Shown: positions 61,886-64,000 of the stretch, piece after piece
How positions within the stretch are numbered: position 1 is the stretch's first letter
Layout: each line of letters begins with the position of its first letter
Source of the DNA: RPQJ01 sp963793005
GTDB taxonomy: Bacteria; Pseudomonadota; Gammaproteobacteria; Steroidobacterales; Steroidobacteraceae
Assembly (NCBI GenBank): GCA_963793005.1
Contig: CAWBYP010000002.1
Location: forward strand, 2,046,001 to 2,110,000
Length of the DNA: 64,000 nt
Reading direction: 5' to 3'
The notes under the pieces: model-generated
What the model was told of the DNA's origin: nothing
Databases searched by the model: none
Seen by the model: the letters and a program-made list of their open reading frames with translations, nothing else
Position numbers and translations under genes: made by a program

Positions 61886-63208
61886 TCACCTGGCCGCCGG
61901 CCCTGCGCCGGGAGTCAGTGACGTGATCTGTACACCAGTGGTCGTTGAATCAACGGCCCGAGTAATCTGATCGGTACCGCTGCAACTGCCTTTTCGACTC
62001 TCCTGCGCACCGTCGGCAAGAATGGTCATCGATGCGTTGTCGATCGACTGCAGCGTGGCAAAACGAATGGCCATGACGCGTGGCGACGTACTGTTGACCC
62101 GGTCAGTGCAAGAGCCATTGGTGCAGCTGGCGGTACGGACGACGCGGACATCGGGGCATCCGGACCCGAATTTCTCGCCGTAGGCCATCACTTCGTCGCC
62201 GTCGCGCAACCTGAGCTCGAAGAGTCGCAGGTCGTTTCCGTTATGTACGATTTCAGCCTCGGCGCCAACCGGTAGCGGTGCCTGCGGGGAGACGCGACTG
62301 ATGTACGGTCTGTAAAAGTCGCCGCGGCGGTCCTCGAAGTAGATCCACGATCCGTCGCTGCTCCAGCGGGGTGATGACAGCACATACGAAAGCCCGACGT
62401 GCTCGGCCAGCAGGGTACCCACGTCGTAACGGCACGCCAGCGCACCTGGCGTGGAGGGGACGCAGGCGTCCACGTCATCGATGAATCGAAGTCTGGAGAG
62501 CCAGGTTGTCCCGCCATCCTCGTCCTCGGTGACATAGGCGAGTCTGTGCCCATCGGCGGCGAGGTCGAAGTAATTGACGTCAATGGCACCGGGCTGCGCC
62601 GGATCGAAGATCCTCTGCGTCGTGATGGTGGCTGGATCAACCCCCATGCCCGCCCCGATCGGAAACCGAATCAAGAGCAGATCGGAGATACCGTCGGTCG
62701 TTACGATGCGACCCTCCTGGACACCATCGGTTGTCACGATGCGGAACGAGCTGTACCGGTGATAGTTTCCGGCGCTGAGAGACAACAGGTACCTCTTGCA
62801 TGTGGCTGACGCATTGGCGAGGTAGAAGTCCCGCACAGGAGTGCTGTTGGTCGCCTGCCGGACAAACACGAAGGCGGCGGTCTCACCCAGGCAGGGATCT
62901 GTCGCCGCGATTTTTCGGTTGACGGAGAAGAGGGTGGTGCCCTTGCCCTTGCGGCCGCTGTCGAGAGTCACCTCGATATCGAACTTCGCCACGGCGGCAG
63001 TGTCGGCCACGTCAATCGTGGCGATCAGCTGCTTGGAGCCTTTGACCACAGTCTTGCGTATTGTGATGCCGCCGGGGTCGGTCGTGCCCGAGACGAAAAA
63101 CTTCGGTTTGGCGTTGTGATGAATTGTCGTATCCAGACTGCAGGGTGGCAAAACGAATCGCCATGACCCGCGGTGACGTACTGTTGACTTGGTTAGTGCA
63201 AGTGCCAT
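61886..63208 (-). CDS. Beta-propeller (TolB/PD40-like) surface protein, downstream copy
   Basis: The reading frame spans 440 codons, but the first about 35 are probably out of frame with the true gene; recognisable sequence begins near 63106 with FFVSGTTDPGGITIRKT, an IPT/Ig-like segment, then ADGHRLAYVTEDEDGG and SPRWSSDGSWIYFEDRRG, PD40 propeller motifs. Cys-rich short loops suggest an exported protein. The region 62045-62895 is repeated upstream about 1.1 kb away. Function unknown. Ends GAGPAAR. The start is not resolved. Confidence 0.65.
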   Translation of the reverse strand: MALALTKSTVRHRGSWRFVLPPCSLDTTIHHNAKPKFFVSGTTDPGGITIRKTVVKGSKQLIATIDVADTAAVAKFDIEVTLDSGRKGKGTTLFSVNRKIAATDPCLGETAAFVFVRQATNSTPVRDFYLANASATCKRYLLSLSAGNYHRYSSFRIVTTDGVQEGRIVTTDGISDLLLIRFPIGAGMGVDPATITTQRIFDPAQPGAIDVNYFDLAADGHRLAYVTEDEDGGTTWLSRLRFIDDVDACVPSTPGALACRYDVGTLLAEHVGLSYVLSSPRWSSDGSWIYFEDRRGDFYRPYISRVSPQAPLPVGAEAEIVHNGNDLRLFELRLRDGDEVMAYGEKFGSGCPDVRVVRTASCTNGSCTDRVNSTSPRVMAIRFATLQSIDNASMTILADGAQESRKGSCSGTDQITRAVDSTTTGVQITSLTPGAGPAAR

Positions 63209-64000
63209 TGGCGCAACTGGCGGTGCTTACGACGCGGACGTCGCGGCACCCGGATCCGGATTTTTCGCCGTACGCCATTACTTCGCCGCCGTCGCGTGAC
63301 CTGAGCTCGAAGAGTCGCAGGTTGTTTCCGCTCAGGACGATTTCAGCCTCGACGCCAGCAGGAAGTGGTGCCTGCGGCGAAACGCGACTGATGTACGGAC
63401 TGGTCCAGACGCCGCGGCGGTCCTCGAGGTAGATCCACGATCCATCGGTACTCCATCGCGGCGAACTAAAGGAATAGGAATATGACGATCCAACGTGCTC
63501 CGCCAGCAGTGGACCGGCGTCGTAGCGGCATGCCAGCGCACCGGGCATGGACGGTATCAGGCGTCAAGGTCGTTGACGAATCGAAGTCTAGTGAAGTTGG
63601 TATTGTTCCGCCATCCTCGTTTGTGGTGACGTACGCGAGTCTGTGACCATCAACGGCCAGGTCGAAGTCAACAACGTCGATGGTGCCATCCTGGGCCGGA
63701 TCGAAGATCCCGATCTATCCTGGACCGACCCGGAAGCGACCTGCATGTCGGGACCAACAGGGAAGCGAACCAACAACAGATCCGATGCACCGTCGGTCGT
63801 TACGATGCGACCCTCCTGGGCACCATCGGTTGTCACAATGCGGAACGAGCTGTACCGGTGAAAGTTTCCGGCACTGAGAGACAGCAGGTATCTCTTGCAT
63901 GTCGCTGACGCATTGGCGAGGTAGAAGTCCCGCACCGGAGTGCTGTTGGTCGCCTGCCGGGAACAACACGAACGCTGCGCGTCTCGACCCGAGGCACGGG
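63100..64000 (-). pseudogene. Beta-propeller protein, upstream copy, frame-broken and cut by window edge
   Basis: A close copy of the neighbouring gene: VRDFYLANASATCKRYLLSL, RIVTTDGAQEGRIVTTDG, SSPRWSTDGSWIYLEDRRG and STSPRVMAIRFATLQS appear in at least three frames, with indels near 63120, 63550-63600, 63700 and 63960. Its 3-prime end joins directly to the Ig-like start of the downstream copy, so either two genes fused by recombination or one long protein with duplicated halves is present. Confidence 0.6.

Overview
The window is a high-GC proteobacterial chromosome segment (GC judged by eye, not computed), most likely from a gammaproteobacterium. The case rests on a proteobacterial-type GshA, TrxC with an N-terminal zinc ribbon, CbpA, a complete ccoNOQP-GHIS oxidase cluster, a P-II protein, class I PhaC, a CecR/YbhGFS-like efflux operon and a PEP-CTERM protein. 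I saw no rRNA, tRNA, CRISPR array, prophage or complete insertion sequence.

Layout. 0-4 kb: a cut-off gabD, a secreted DUF885 protein and two tandem DUF2845 proteins. 4-7.1 kb: a surface/secretion locus with a cyclic di-GMP-I riboswitch leading a secreted zinc metalloprotease, facing a PEP-CTERM protein that has a textbook sigma-54 promoter; both reading frames are broken by many small indels. 7.3-15.5 kb: gshA, isoaspartyl peptidase, pyruvate carboxylase (one frameshift), a small membrane protein, trxC and cbpA. 15.5-19.4 kb: a VIT1/CCC1-like transporter, a lone receiver and a FixLJ-like two-component pair. 19.5-29.5 kb: Hsp20, then the minus-strand cbb3 oxidase operon ccoNOQP-(small membrane protein)-ccoGHIS-TauE/SafE, divergent from a two-domain universal stress protein. 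29.7-35.6 kb: a receiver-PAS-GGDEF-EAL protein and a TetR/HlyD/ABC export operon. 35.6-39.7 kb: phaC, a ferredoxin reductase, and a P-II/[2Fe-2S] ferredoxin pair behind a sigma-54-like promoter. 39.7-47.6 kb: quinone oxidoreductase, an Omp85-like protein, CIA30 plus alcohol dehydrogenase, a thioesterase, and LysR plus arylsulfatase. 47.7-60.4 kb: yjbQ, ycaQ, divergent ilvH and ilvB, dsbA-like/chrA, gloA, murB, a glutamine-synthetase-like enzyme, an alpha/beta-hydrolase-like protein lacking its nucleophile, and ilvA. 60.4-64 kb: a toxin-antitoxin module, a hydrolase remnant, DUF1993, and a tandemly duplicated beta-propeller protein that runs off the end.

How the parts fit. Two themes recur: adaptation to low oxygen (cbb3 oxidase and its assembly genes, a FixLJ-like pair, USP, Hsp20) and control of the cell surface by c-di-GMP and sigma-54 (riboswitch, GGDEF-EAL protein, PEP-CTERM). 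Branched-chain amino acid genes (ilvH, ilvB, ilvA) lie within about 11 kb of one another but not in one operon.

Most unusual signals. A family of perfect GGGGACATTCTCC palindromes lies at three gene ends and places or overlaps the stop codons of neighbouring genes. A second, 111 bp inverted-repeat element sits at 44.1 kb. Operator-like palindromes precede several genes. Indels cluster at 4.7-7.0 kb and 63.1-64 kb, with single ones elsewhere. Some or all of these may be consensus errors, so the broken genes should not be taken as dead without read support.
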